A program made the position numbers and the translations under genes. This document shows, in pieces, positions 27,158 through 35,571 of a stretch of 64,000 nt of DNA. The notes under the pieces were generated by a model. The model saw nothing but the letters and a program-made list of their open reading frames with translations, did no database searches and was not told the DNA's origin. Source of the DNA: VRUE01 sp963704505 (lineage in GTDB: Bacteria; Actinomycetota; Thermoleophilia; Solirubrobacterales; 70-9); NCBI GenBank assembly GCA_963704505.1, contig OY969912.1:1674001-1738000 (forward strand), given 5' to 3'. Position 1 is the first letter of the stretch. Each line of letters begins with the position of its first letter.

Positions 27158-29116
27158 ATGAGCTCCACCTTCGGCGTGCTCCTGCCCTTCGCGGCCTTCG
27201 ACGTCAAGATCGTGGCAGCGGTCCTCCTCGTCGCGATCCTTGTCCTGCTGCTTGCGGTGAGCATCAGCCAGCGGCGCAACAAAGAAAAAGGGAAGCAGCC
27301 GAAGCCGCCCAAGCAGAAGAAGGAAAAGAAGCCGAAGAAGGGCCGCAAGGCTGCCGCTGCCGCTGCTGCCGCCGCGCCCGCCGCCGCGCCTACGGCTCAG
27401 ATGCCGGCGGCGCCCGCTCCCGCCGGTCAGGTGCCGTCGCCCCCCGGTGGCCAGCCGTCTCCCCCGGTGCCTGGTGCGCCGCCCGCCGCCGCAGCCCCGC
27501 CGGCCGCCCCCGTCGCCGGTGGGCAGTCGCTCGATCCCAAGGACAAACGCAAACTTGCCCGTGAGCAGCAGAAGGCAGCGCGCACCGAACATCGGGCGCG
27601 CCGCCAGGAAGAGGCCAAACGGCGCAAGGAAGAGCGCGCCGCGCAGAGGGCCGCTAAGCGGGGAGGGGCCGTCGCCCGCAGCAGCAAGAAGGCGCGTAAA
27701 GAGTCCGCCAAAGCCGAGCGGCAGCTGAATGCCGCGCGGGCAGCGCATGAGCGCGAGCTGCTCGAGCGTGGCCAGGTGCCCCCCGTCGCTCCCGGCGGAA
27801 TCCCGGGCAGCCCTCCGATGGCGCCGCCGCCGATGCCGGGCGCGCAGGCATCTCCGACCACCGCTTTCCAGCCGCAGCCGCCACCACCACCTCCGATGCC
27901 GCCGATGCCCGCACCCACCTCACCGGCGCCCGGCGTTGCTGCCGTTCCCGCCGCGGCAGCCGCCTATGGGACCAGCGAAGCCGAGCAGCGGGTGAAAGCA
28001 AAGGTCGAGGAAATCCAGCGCGAGGAGGAACGGATCAAATTGGAGGCCGACCGTCGAATAGCGGAGGCACAACGGCTCCAGAGCGACGCGGAGGCACGCG
28101 TCGATGCCGCCGCCACTCCCAGCGCCGGGATCACCCAGCCGATCGCGCCGCTGACTCCGCCGGTGTCGCCACTGACGCCCACCGCGCCGCCACCGCCTCC
28201 TCCGGCCGGTGCCGACCTGCAGACCGCCGAACACAGGATCCAGCAGGAACGCGAGGCCCAGGAGCGCTCGATCGCCGAGGCGCAGGAGCGGCTCAGGCAG
28301 ATGGAGGAGCGGACCAAAGCGGCCGAGCAGCGCGCAGCCGAGGCCGCGCGTCTGGCGCAGCTGAAATCTCAAGAGGGCGAGCGCGAAAAGAGGCTCGAGG
28401 AGATCCGCAACTCCGTGGCCGAGGCCGAGGCGCGCGCTCGTGCTGCCGAGCAGCGCGCGGTCGAAGCGGAGCAGGCGATCGTCGGCGGCGCGCCGACGAC
28501 ACCCCAGGAGCCGCCGAGCGTGCAGGGGCCGCCACTGGGCTTCGGCGCCCCACAGCCGCCGGCGCCGAGCCCTCCTCCGCCCGTGCCGGAGCCCCCGTCA
28601 CCCCCGATGCCCGCGCCGCCCGAGCCGACGCCGCCGGGACCCGTTCGCCCGCCTCAGCCGACGCCTCCGCCAGAGCCGACGCCCCCTCCCGGGCCGCCGC
28701 CGACCCCAGATCCGACGCCTCCCCCAGGGCCGCCGCCGAGCCCCGACCCGACTCCTCCTCCGGGGCCGCCTGAGCCGACGCCGCCGTCGGCCGCCTTCGC
28801 GCCGCCGGAGCCGATCCGGCCGATCGACCCGCCCGCTCCGCCACCACCGCCACTGTCACCGCCGCCGCCGGCCGCGGTCGAGCCGGCTCCTTCGCCGATC
28901 GAGTCGGCTCCGTCGCAGGGATCCTCAGGCGGGATCAACCTCAACACGGTCACCTTCGAGCAGCTCCGCTCGGAGAATCTCTCGGTCACCCAGGCGACCC
29001 GCCTGCTCGCTCATCGCGAGCGCCTTGGGCGCTTCGGCACGGTCGAGGACCTCGATCAGGTCCCCGGGTTCCCGCAGGACGTGCTCGACGACCTCAAGAA
29101 GCGCTCGACGGTCTGA
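27158..29116 (+). CDS. Membrane-anchored proline-rich coiled-coil protein with C-terminal helix-hairpin-helix
   Basis: A 652-residue protein I cannot name. One membrane segment lies at about residues 15-37. Then come a Lys/Pro-rich stretch, Ala/Pro linkers, two charged coiled-coil blocks (about 270-310 and 355-450, rich in EQR/AEA heptads), a long Pro-rich region of PTPPPGPP-like repeats (about 460-580), and a C-terminal HhH segment GGINLNTVTFEQLRSENLSV of the ComEA-like kind. HhH motifs usually bind DNA, which is odd beyond a membrane-proximal Pro-rich spacer. It sits between smpB and ssrA but nothing ties it to trans-translation. Low-complexity composition makes homology calls unreliable. 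Confidence 0.7.
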   Translation: MSSTFGVLLPFAAFDVKIVAAVLLVAILVLLLAVSISQRRNKEKGKQPKPPKQKKEKKPKKGRKAAAAAAAAAPAAAPTAQMPAAPAPAGQVPSPPGGQPSPPVPGAPPAAAAPPAAPVAGGQSLDPKDKRKLAREQQKAARTEHRARRQEEAKRRKEERAAQRAAKRGGAVARSSKKARKESAKAERQLNAARAAHERELLERGQVPPVAPGGIPGSPPMAPPPMPGAQASPTTAFQPQPPPPPPMPPMPAPTSPAPGVAAVPAAAAAYGTSEAEQRVKAKVEEIQREEERIKLEADRRIAEAQRLQSDAEARVDAAATPSAGITQPIAPLTPPVSPLTPTAPPPPPPAGADLQTAEHRIQQEREAQERSIAEAQERLRQMEERTKAAEQRAAEAARLAQLKSQEGEREKRLEEIRNSVAEAEARARAAEQRAVEAEQAIVGGAPTTPQEPPSVQGPPLGFGAPQPPAPSPPPPVPEPPSPPMPAPPEPTPPGPVRPPQPTPPPEPTPPPGPPPTPDPTPPPGPPPSPDPTPPPGPPEPTPPSAAFAPPEPIRPIDPPAPPPPPLSPPPPAAVEPAPSPIESAPSQGSSGGINLNTVTFEQLRSENLSVTQATRLLAHRERLGRFGTVEDLDQVPGFPQDVLDDLKKRSTV

Positions 29117-29154
29117 CCGCCGGCGTCCCTGACCGCGCGAACAGCGCGGCAGGC

Positions 29155-30531
29155 TCAGAGGCCGTAGGCCTCGAGCAGCTTCAGCCAGATCTCGCTGCGG
29201 GTGGGGTAGGGGGCGACCGCGTGGCGGAGGCGCTCGAGCGGCACCTCGCCGACGATCGCGATCGTCGCGGCCTGGAGGAAGTCGGCGGTCTCGAATCCGG
29301 TGAAGGTGGCGCCGACGATCAGGCCGGCCTTCTTGTCGACGACGATCCGCGAGGTCCCGCCGGTGTCCTTGCCGTAGAAGCTGGCGCCGGCGGTCCCGTC
29401 GGTTGGAACGTCGACCGCCTCGGCGTCGAGGCCCGCTTCGCGGGCCTGCTCGAGCGTCTTGCCGACCGCCGCGACCTGCGGGTCGGTGAAGGTCACCCTC
29501 GGCGAGCCGATCGCTTCGGCGATCGCCGAAGCCGAGCGGCCGGTCAGGTTCTCGCCGACGACCCACCCCTGGTACTTGCCCATGTGGGTGAAGAGCGCGC
29601 GGCCACTGACATCGCCGACTGCGTAGAGCCAATCCTTGCCGCTCACCCGAAGCTCGTCGTCGGTGTCGAGGAAGCCTCCTTTGCCGGGCTCGACGCCGAC
29701 CGTCTCCAGCCCGATGTCGGCGGTCCTCGGTTTGCGCCCGATCGCGACCAGGATCTCGGCGGCCTCGACCGTCTCTCCGTCATCGAGCTCGACCGAGACG
29801 ACGTCGTCCTCGCGGTTCACCGCCTTTGCCAGCACGCCGGTGCGAACGTCGACCCCGTGCTTCTCGCGCAGGGCCTCGGCGACCTGATCGCCGGCGAAGG
29901 GCTCCTCGCGCGGCAGCAGCCGCTCGTCGCCCTGGAGGAGGGTGACCCGGGTTCCCAGGGCCGACCAGGCCTGCGAGAGCTCGGTGCCTACCGGCCCGCC
30001 CCCGAGGACGATCATGCTCGGCGGAATCGACTTCGACGTCGTTCCCTCGCGGTTGTTCCAGGGCCGAGCCGAATCGAGGCCGTCGATCGGCGGTATCGCC
30101 GCCGAGCTGCCGGTGGAGATCACGACCGCGCGTCGCGCCGTCAGCCGGTTCTCGCCGACCACCACCGTTCGGTCGCCGTCGAGCCGGCCCTCGCCGCGGA
30201 AGACGGCGATGTCGCGTTCTTCCAGCCAGGGCAGCTGGGAGGAGTCGTCGAGGTCGTGGATGACCTCGTCGCGGCGGGCGAGGACGGCGCCCGGATCGAG
30301 CTTGCCGGTGATCGCCTCCGAGGCGCCCGGAACCCGACGCGCCTCGTCGAGGAGCTCACCGGGGCGCAGCAGCGCCTTCGACGGCATGCAGGCGTAATAC
30401 GAGCATTCCCCGCCGATCAGATGGGTCTCGACAATCGCCACCTCGAGGCCTCCGTCGGCCAGCCGCCCGGCGCAGACCTCGCCCGGCGCCCCCGCTCCGA
30501 TGACGATCGCGTCGAACTCGGTCTCGCTCAT
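29155..30531 (-). CDS. Pyridine nucleotide-disulfide oxidoreductase (dihydrolipoamide dehydrogenase-like)
   Basis: A 458-residue FAD/NAD(P)H flavoprotein. FAD motif: DAIVIGAGAPGEVCAGRLAD. The redox disulfide is C-S-Y-Y-A-C in GGECSYYACMPSKAL, spaced as in Lpd/Mer enzymes but with unusual residues between the cysteines. The NAD(P) motif is VLGGGPVGTELSQAWSALG. The C-terminal interface has HAVAPYPTRSE instead of the usual HAHPTxSE. It could be a dihydrolipoamide dehydrogenase, mercuric-reductase-like or soluble transhydrogenase-like enzyme; no lipoyl genes are nearby. Confidence 0.8.
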   Translation of the reverse strand: MSETEFDAIVIGAGAPGEVCAGRLADGGLEVAIVETHLIGGECSYYACMPSKALLRPGELLDEARRVPGASEAITGKLDPGAVLARRDEVIHDLDDSSQLPWLEERDIAVFRGEGRLDGDRTVVVGENRLTARRAVVISTGSSAAIPPIDGLDSARPWNNREGTTSKSIPPSMIVLGGGPVGTELSQAWSALGTRVTLLQGDERLLPREEPFAGDQVAEALREKHGVDVRTGVLAKAVNREDDVVSVELDDGETVEAAEILVAIGRKPRTADIGLETVGVEPGKGGFLDTDDELRVSGKDWLYAVGDVSGRALFTHMGKYQGWVVGENLTGRSASAIAEAIGSPRVTFTDPQVAAVGKTLEQAREAGLDAEAVDVPTDGTAGASFYGKDTGGTSRIVVDKKAGLIVGATFTGFETADFLQAATIAIVGEVPLERLRHAVAPYPTRSEIWLKLLEAYGL

Positions 30532-30554
30532 GCATGCAGTTCTACCCCACCGCG

Positions 30555-30560
30555 TACAAT
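30555..30560 (+). promoter_or_regulatory. -10 box TACAAT of ssrA
   Basis: A near-consensus TACAAT lies 17 bases before the mature 5' end of tmRNA, so a primary transcript would start around 30568 and be trimmed by RNase P. It sits in the 46-base gap with the divergent flavoprotein gene. Confidence 0.6.
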
Positions 30561-30577
30561 CGATGCAGAAATAGCAC

Positions 30578-30935
30578 GGGGGCGACAGGCTTCGACGTGG
30601 TCGGTCCGTGCGAACGGTTGCAGGTCGAGGTTGCCGGAGGCCTCGTTAAACCCCGGCACCAACCAATACGTGCGGACCATGAGTTCGCCCTTGCTGCTTA
30701 GTTAAATCTAAGTGAGTGAGAGTCGGTCCTCTCCCGCCCGCGGAGGGGGTTACCGGCTTCAATCGCGGGCTCACCCGGGTGGATCGCCCCGTCCACCAGG
30801 GGACATCTAAGAGGGCTTTATCTCCCGCAGTGCCCGCCGGCGCGGACCCCGGGAGACGAGACTAAAGCGCCGGCTATACCTGTAGATACCCTCGCACCGC
30901 GGCCGCGGACCCGAGTTCAATTCTCGGCGCCTCCA
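30578..30935 (+). ncRNA. ssrA: Transfer-messenger RNA (tmRNA)
   Basis: tmRNA frees stalled ribosomes and adds a degradation tag. The 5' acceptor strand GGGGGCG (30578-30584) pairs with CGCCTCC (30928-30934), followed by a discriminator A. The T-arm sequence GAGTTCAATTCTC lies just upstream. The tag frame resumes at GCG (30672) after a UACGU context matching the E. coli UAGUC spacing and encodes ADHEFALAA, ending at TAG 30699-30701. Nine residues is short for a tag, but the LAA end is canonical. CCA is not encoded: the genome reads ATCA. The converging redoxin stop codon begins at the very next base. Confidence 0.95.
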
Positions 30936-31520
30936 TCAATCCGCCGCCTGGCGGGTCGCCAATCCGGCGGCCCGCATCCAGGCCAGGACCGCCGCGGCGT
31001 CACGGTCGGGTGGGAAGACCGGATAAAAGGCCTTGGCGATCCGGCCGCCCTCGATCACGAGCGTCAGGCGCCGGTATAGCTCGATTCGGTCGACTTCGAA
31101 GGTGGGCAGGCGCAGGGCGGCCGCCAGTTCCAGGCCCGGGTCGGAGAGCAGCGGGAAGGGGATGTGCTCCCGGCCCGAGAACTCGAGCTGCTCGGCCGGG
31201 CTCTGGGCGCTGATCCCGACCAGGCGCGAGCCCAGGGACTCGAACTCGGCGGCGGCATCGCGGTAGGAGCAGCTCTGCGGCGTGCACCCCCTGGCGCCGG
31301 GGATGTCGTCCCAGCCATGTGGGAGCGCCACGCCCGGGGTGCCGGTCCTCGGGTAGACGTAGGCGACCAACCGCGAGCGGCCCAGGCCGGCGAGGGAGTG
31401 CTCTGCGCCGTCGGTCCCCGGCAGCTCGATGTCGGGCGCCTCCATCCCCTCGAGGTGATCGGCGGCGCCGTCGTCCTCGGGGACCGGCAGCCCCGGCGGC
31501 AGCGCGGTGTAGTCGCTCAC
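30936..31520 (-). CDS. Redoxin / peroxiredoxin-like protein
   Basis: A 194-residue thioredoxin-fold protein of the AhpC/TSA type. GMEAPDIELPGTDGAEHSLA is the opening. SRLVAYVYPRTGTPGVALPH continues to GWDDIPGARGCTPQSCSYRD. The usual peroxidatic cysteine after TPG is missing; the only likely redox cysteines are the pair in GCTPQSC. FSGREHIPFPLLSDPGLELA is typical of the family. The GTG at 31520 has a GGGAGG site nearby, and an earlier in-frame ATG at 31586 lies inside the upstream inverted repeat and is less likely. Confidence 0.8.
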   Translation of the reverse strand: MSDYTALPPGLPVPEDDGAADHLEGMEAPDIELPGTDGAEHSLAGLGRSRLVAYVYPRTGTPGVALPHGWDDIPGARGCTPQSCSYRDAAAEFESLGSRLVGISAQSPAEQLEFSGREHIPFPLLSDPGLELAAALRLPTFEVDRIELYRRLTLVIEGGRIAKAFYPVFPPDRDAAAVLAWMRAAGLATRQAAD

Positions 31521-31535
31521 CGCGTCATCCTCCCA

Positions 31536-31583
31536 CCGAGTGCTGTCTTTCTGACCCCATGGCGGCCAAAAGACAGCACTCGG
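31536..31583. repeat. 15-bp perfect inverted repeat in a divergent promoter region
   Basis: Arms 31536-31550 (CCGAGTGCTGTCTTT) and 31569-31583 are exact complements, with an 18-base spacer. The repeat lies between the redoxin start and the -10 box of the DUF1697 gene. It could be an operator, a transcription barrier between divergent genes, or a repeat element; there is no U-tract. Confidence 0.6.
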
Positions 31584-31590
31584 CATCGGT

Positions 31591-31596
31591 TAGGTT
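31591..31596 (+). promoter_or_regulatory. -10 box TAGGTT of the DUF1697 gene
   Basis: Ends 8 bases before the ATG at 31604 and directly follows the inverted repeat. Confidence 0.55.
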
Positions 31597-31603
31597 GCCG
31601 TCG

Positions 31604-32149
31604 ATGGCTCGCTACGTCGTCTTTCTTCGTGGGGTCAATCTCGGCAAGAACCGCCGGGTCAAGAACGAGGCCCTGCGCGCGGCACTGCAGGCGGACGGGC
31701 TCGAGTCGGTGGAGACCTTCCGAGCCAGCGGCAACGTCGTCTTCGAGGCGCCAAGAACGAGCGACGCGAAGATCGAGACGAGAGTCGAAGCGGCGCTGGG
31801 CGCCGAGCTCGGCTTCGAGGTGACCGTGTTCGCGCGCTCCGCCGCGGAGGTCGTCGCGATCGCCGCCCGGGATCCGTTCGACCGGAGGGCCGTGAACGCT
31901 TCGAAGGGAAAGCCGCAGGTCGCGATGCTCGCCGCGAAACCGAAGGCGGCCGCCAAGAAGAAGGCCCTGGCGATGGCCGGCGACGAGGACCTTCTGAAGA
32001 TCGAGGGGCGTGAGCTCCATTGGCTGCCGAGCGCCGGCACTCTGGAGACCGCGCTCGACCTTAAGGCGCTGGAGAAGCTGGTCGGCCCGTGGACGATGCG
32101 AACCGCGGGGACCGTCGAGCAGCTTGCCGCCAAGTACTGCGGCGACTAG
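31604..32149 (+). CDS. DUF1697 family protein
   Basis: A 181-residue protein with the family's opening MARYVVFLRGVNLGKNRRVK and the FRASGNVVFEAP block near residue 42. An Ala/Lys-rich stretch (KPKAAAKKKALAMAG) interrupts the second half. DUF1697 proteins have no proven function. The start follows the leaderless promoter; the protein is soluble and probably a single-gene unit. Confidence 0.85.
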   Translation: MARYVVFLRGVNLGKNRRVKNEALRAALQADGLESVETFRASGNVVFEAPRTSDAKIETRVEAALGAELGFEVTVFARSAAEVVAIAARDPFDRRAVNASKGKPQVAMLAAKPKAAAKKKALAMAGDEDLLKIEGRELHWLPSAGTLETALDLKALEKLVGPWTMRTAGTVEQLAAKYCGD

Positions 32150-32156
32150 CCGCGCT

Positions 32157-33101
32157 TCAGGCCGAGCCGGGGGCCGGGAGGTCGGAGCGGGGGAGGGCGA
32201 CGACCTCGGCGTCGGCGCTGACCGCGGAGATCTCGTCGGGCAGCGACGAGAGCTTCGAGTTGGCGACGAACTCGAGCGGCGCCCCGAGCGGCCGAAAGAA
32301 GTTGTCGTAGTGGGTGGGGACGACGAGGCGGGGGTCGAGCTTGGGCAGGATCCGCCGCCAGTAGTCCTCGGTGAAGGCGCGGCCGGCGATTCCGGCAAGG
32401 AAAACGTCGACGCCGCCGGTGCGGACCGCGTCGTCGATCAGGTTGGCGCTGCCCTGGTGGTAGATCGTGATGCCGGCCACGCGGATCGATATGCCCCAGA
32501 CCTGGCCGCAGCGGTAGGCACCGGGGGAGAGGCCGTCGAGGTGCTCGCAGGTGAGGGCGCCGTCGTAGGGGACCGCCAGCCCGAGCAGGAGCTTCGAGTG
32601 GGCGCTGGGCGTGAAGGAGACCTCGAACGGGCCGAGCTTGTAGGCCCTGTAGGGCTCGACCGATACCGCCTGATCGGCGAGGCCGTGGAGGCCCATCAGG
32701 GTGACCAGCGAGTCGGAGCCGTAGGCGCGGCAGCCGAACCGCCGCGCGATCGCCGGCGCGTCGACGGCGTGGTCGAAGTGGGTGTGGCCGACGAGGACGC
32801 CGACGACGTCGTCAGGGGCCCTCAGGAAGCGGTCGAGCGCGGCGGGGTCGGGCAGGGTCGGCCTGCGGGTGAGCAGATTGCGAAGCGGTGTCCGGGAGAG
32901 ATAGGGGTCGATGAAGAGCGAGCTGCCCTCGTGGCTGAGCCTGTAGCCGGAGACGCCCAGCCATTCGATCTCGAGCCCGTCGGGTAGGTGTTGCGACCGG
33001 GCCTCGAGCTCGGCAAGCGCCTGGCCGTCCTCGTGTTCGCTCGCGCCCTTCCGCGCCCTCGCCCGCGCCAGCTCGCCGACGTGGTGCAGGGGGCCCGGCA
33101 C
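32157..33101 (-). CDS. MBL-fold metal-dependent hydrolase
   Basis: A 314-residue metallo-beta-lactamase-fold protein. IEWLGVSGYRLSHEGSSLFI is the beta-sandwich entry. The metal site HTHFDH is at about residues 105-110, PSAHSK is the next histidine motif, and PTHYDNFF the last. This pattern resembles UlaG/NAPE-PLD-like lactonases and phosphodiesterases. It starts with GTG 6 bases after the osmC-type gene, so the two form an operon. The tail abuts the convergent DUF1697 gene. Confidence 0.78.
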   Translation of the reverse strand: MPGPLHHVGELARARARKGASEHEDGQALAELEARSQHLPDGLEIEWLGVSGYRLSHEGSSLFIDPYLSRTPLRNLLTRRPTLPDPAALDRFLRAPDDVVGVLVGHTHFDHAVDAPAIARRFGCRAYGSDSLVTLMGLHGLADQAVSVEPYRAYKLGPFEVSFTPSAHSKLLLGLAVPYDGALTCEHLDGLSPGAYRCGQVWGISIRVAGITIYHQGSANLIDDAVRTGGVDVFLAGIAGRAFTEDYWRRILPKLDPRLVVPTHYDNFFRPLGAPLEFVANSKLSSLPDEISAVSADAEVVALPRSDLPAPGSA

Positions 33102-33107
33102 GACCGC

Positions 33108-33614
33108 CTAGGCCGTTGCCAGCTCGGCTGAGAGCTCGGGTGGGCTCGAGAGGGTCTGGAGGACCACGCAGTAGCGCTCGGTCAGCTTCAGCAGGGTCGC
33201 CAGCTCCTCCTCGCTCGCGTCCGTCTCGAGCTCGAAAGAGAGGCGGATCGCGGTGAAGCCGACCGCTGCTTCGTCGCCGACCGCGAGCGTGCCGCGGAAG
33301 TCGAGATCCCCCTCGGCGCGGACCGTCCCGGAGCGCACCTCGATCCCGATCGAGGTCGAGACCGCGCTCAGGGTGACCCCGGCGCACGCCGCCAGCGCCT
33401 CGAGGAGCATGTCCCCCGAGCAGAGCTGGGAGCCGTCGCCGCCGGATGCCGGGTGCAGGCCCGCCTCGGCGAGCGCCCGCCCGGTGCCGACCGAGCACGA
33501 GACCCCCTCGCCGAGCGCGCCCTCGGCTTTGAGCGTCACGCGAGCGGCTGCGGGCTCGTCGCGGTAGCGCTCCTTGAGCGGCGTCTGGATGTCTCGTAGC
33601 TCGTTTCGATCCAT
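33108..33614 (-). CDS. OsmC family peroxiredoxin-like protein
   Basis: A 168-residue OsmC/Ohr-fold protein that typically reduces organic hydroperoxides. DMLLEALAACAGVTLSAVS contains the first redox cysteine, and LTERYCVVLQTLSSPPEL contains the second near residue 149. A TAACCT box on the minus strand (33627-33622) ends 8 bases before the ATG, indicating a leaderless message divergent from the ABC-F gene. Confidence 0.82.
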   Translation of the reverse strand: MDRNELRDIQTPLKERYRDEPAAARVTLKAEGALGEGVSCSVGTGRALAEAGLHPASGGDGSQLCSGDMLLEALAACAGVTLSAVSTSIGIEVRSGTVRAEGDLDFRGTLAVGDEAAVGFTAIRLSFELETDASEEELATLLKLTERYCVVLQTLSSPPELSAELATA

Positions 33615-33621
33615 GCCTGGC

Positions 33622-33627
33622 AGGTTA
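33622..33627 (-). promoter_or_regulatory. -10 box TAACCT of the OsmC gene
   Basis: Minus-strand box 8 bases from the ATG at 33614. The 45-base divergent region also holds TAAGTT (33644-33649, plus strand), which may serve the ABC-F gene at a 10-base distance. Confidence 0.5.
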
Positions 33628-33659
33628 CGGACCGGCCTTCCTCTAAGTTCAATTGCCCG

Positions 33660-35567
33660 ATGGCGATCGCGACGGCGACATCCCTGGACGTCCACATGGG
33701 CGGCACTCTTCTCTTCGAAGGCGTCTCGTTCAAGCTCGAGGCGCGCGAGCGGATGACCCTCTCCGGCCGCAATGGAGCCGGCAAGTCGACTCTGCTGCGC
33801 GTGCTCGCCGGGGAGCTGGAGCCGGACGCGGGCAGCATGGTCGTGCAGCGCGGCGCCCGCGTCGCCCTTCACGACCAGAGGCCGCCGCGCGGCTCCTCCG
33901 CGGCGCTCGGCGACTACGTGTTCTCCGGGCGCCCCGACATGCTCGAGGCCGAGGCCGAGCTGGCGAGGCTCGAGGCGGCGATGGCCTCGGGCGTCCCCGA
34001 CGATTCGGCGATGAGCGAATACGCGACCGCTCAGGGCCGGCTCGAGGCCGGCGGGGGCTACCGCTGGCGCGACGACGTGCTCTCCGTCCTGCGCGGCCTC
34101 GGGTTCGGCGAGGACGACATCGAGCGGCCGATCTCGACCTTCTCCGGTGGGGAGCTGACCAGGGTCTCCCTTGCCCGTGCCCTGGCCGCGCGTCCCGACC
34201 TGCTGCTCCTCGACGAGCCAACCAACCACCTCGACATCCCCTCGCTCGAGTGGCTGGAGAGGTACCTGCTCGAACTCGACAGCGCCGTCGTCCTGGTCGC
34301 CCACGACCGCTGGTTCCTCGAGGCGGTGGGGACGTCGGTCCTCGAGCTCGAGGCGAAGCGGGCGCGCTTCTTCTCCGGGCCGTGGCACGCCTGGCGCAAG
34401 GAGCAGGCAGCGCGCGAGATCGCCCTCGGCAAGGCGATCGACCGCCAGCAGGCCGAGATCGACCGCATGGAGAAGTTCGTCGAGCGTTTCCGTTACAAGG
34501 CGACGAAGGCGCGGCAAGCGCAATCGCGGCTCAAACAGATCGACAAGATCAAGCGCGACGGGGCCTCCGCCGAACAGAAGGACCGCCGCAGCCTGCGTTT
34601 CTCGTTCAAACCGCCCGAGCGGCCGGGGCGCGTGGTCGTGCGCCTGGTCGGCGGCAGGATCGAGGTGCCGGGGCGGGTTCTCCTTTCCGGCGCCGAGATG
34701 GAGCTCGAACGCGGCGAACACGTGGTCATGGTCGGCCCCAACGGCGCCGGCAAGACGACCCTGCTGGAGACCCTCGCCGACCGCCGCGAGCCGGCCGAGG
34801 GGTCGGTGCGGCTCGGCCACAACGTCAAGATCGGCTACCTCTCCCAGCACGCCGACACGGCGGCCGGGGAGGGGACGGTGCTGGAGGCGGCCCAGCGGGA
34901 GACCGGCCTCAGCGGCCAGAAGGCACGCGACCTGCTCGGCGCCTTTCTCTTCTCCGGCTCCGACGCGCAGAAGCAGCTCGGCGACATCTCCGGCGGCGAG
35001 CAGCGACGCCTCTCGCTGGCGATCCTCGTCGCCTCAGGGGCGAACGTGCTGATCCTCGACGAGCCGACCAACCATCTCGACATCGAGAGCCGCGAGGCGC
35101 TCGAGGACGCGCTGCTCGAGTTCGAGGGCGCGCTGATCCTCGTCTCCCACGATCGCGCCCTGCTCGAGGCGGTCGGCAGTCGCACCCTGGTCTGCGAGGG
35201 CGGCGGCCTGGCCAGCCACCCGACGGGGTGGGCCGCCTACCAGGCGGACCGCGACGACCGCGAAGCGCAGGCGAGCGCTGCCGCAAAGCGCTCCAAGGCT
35301 GCGGCCAAGAGCCCGAAGAGCAGCGGGACAAAGGCCGAGAAAGCGGCCCGCAAGCGGGCCGGGAGGCTGGCCGAGCGGATCGAGAAGGCCGAGGGGGTCT
35401 TGCAGGGGATCGAGGATGAACTGGCCGATCCTGAGGCCTGGTCGAGCCCGGGGCGCGCCGAGCGCGCCGAAGCCCGTCACGAGAAAGCGAAACAGGCGGT
35501 CGCCCGGGCCTATGAGGAGTGGGAGCAGGCGGAGAGCGCGCTCAGCGCCGAGGCCGGCAGGGCCTGA
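33660..35567 (+). CDS. ABC-F family ATP-binding protein
   Basis: A 635-residue soluble protein with two ABC domains and no membrane part. Domain 1 has GRNGAGKSTLLRVL, FSGGELTRVSLARAL and LLLLDEPTNHLD. The arm/linker is rich in Arg and Lys. Domain 2 has GPNGAGKTTLLETL, ISGGEQRRLSLAILV and LILDEPTNHLD. A charged coiled-coil tail follows residue 540. ABC-F proteins act on ribosomes (EttA/Uup-like or antibiotic protection); the Uup-like coiled-coil C-terminus favours a translation or DNA-related housekeeping role over resistance. Confidence 0.9.
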   Translation: MAIATATSLDVHMGGTLLFEGVSFKLEARERMTLSGRNGAGKSTLLRVLAGELEPDAGSMVVQRGARVALHDQRPPRGSSAALGDYVFSGRPDMLEAEAELARLEAAMASGVPDDSAMSEYATAQGRLEAGGGYRWRDDVLSVLRGLGFGEDDIERPISTFSGGELTRVSLARALAARPDLLLLDEPTNHLDIPSLEWLERYLLELDSAVVLVAHDRWFLEAVGTSVLELEAKRARFFSGPWHAWRKEQAAREIALGKAIDRQQAEIDRMEKFVERFRYKATKARQAQSRLKQIDKIKRDGASAEQKDRRSLRFSFKPPERPGRVVVRLVGGRIEVPGRVLLSGAEMELERGEHVVMVGPNGAGKTTLLETLADRREPAEGSVRLGHNVKIGYLSQHADTAAGEGTVLEAAQRETGLSGQKARDLLGAFLFSGSDAQKQLGDISGGEQRRLSLAILVASGANVLILDEPTNHLDIESREALEDALLEFEGALILVSHDRALLEAVGSRTLVCEGGGLASHPTGWAAYQADRDDREAQASAAAKRSKAAAKSPKSSGTKAEKAARKRAGRLAERIEKAEGVLQGIEDELADPEAWSSPGRAERAEARHEKAKQAVARAYEEWEQAESALSAEAGRA

Positions 35568-35571
35568 GTCC

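Noticed and set aside
28560..28860. Possible tandem-repeat or CRISPR-like array in the proline-rich gene
   Set aside because: Repeats are short, imperfect CCG/CCC codon runs encoding Pro-rich linkers in an intact frame; no spacers.
29221..30705. 494-residue plus-strand ORF whose end runs through the tmRNA tag region (TNQYVRTMSSPLLLS)
   Set aside because: Antisense to the flavoprotein gene and then non-coding tmRNA; the true tag frame is one base shifted and ends in ALAA.
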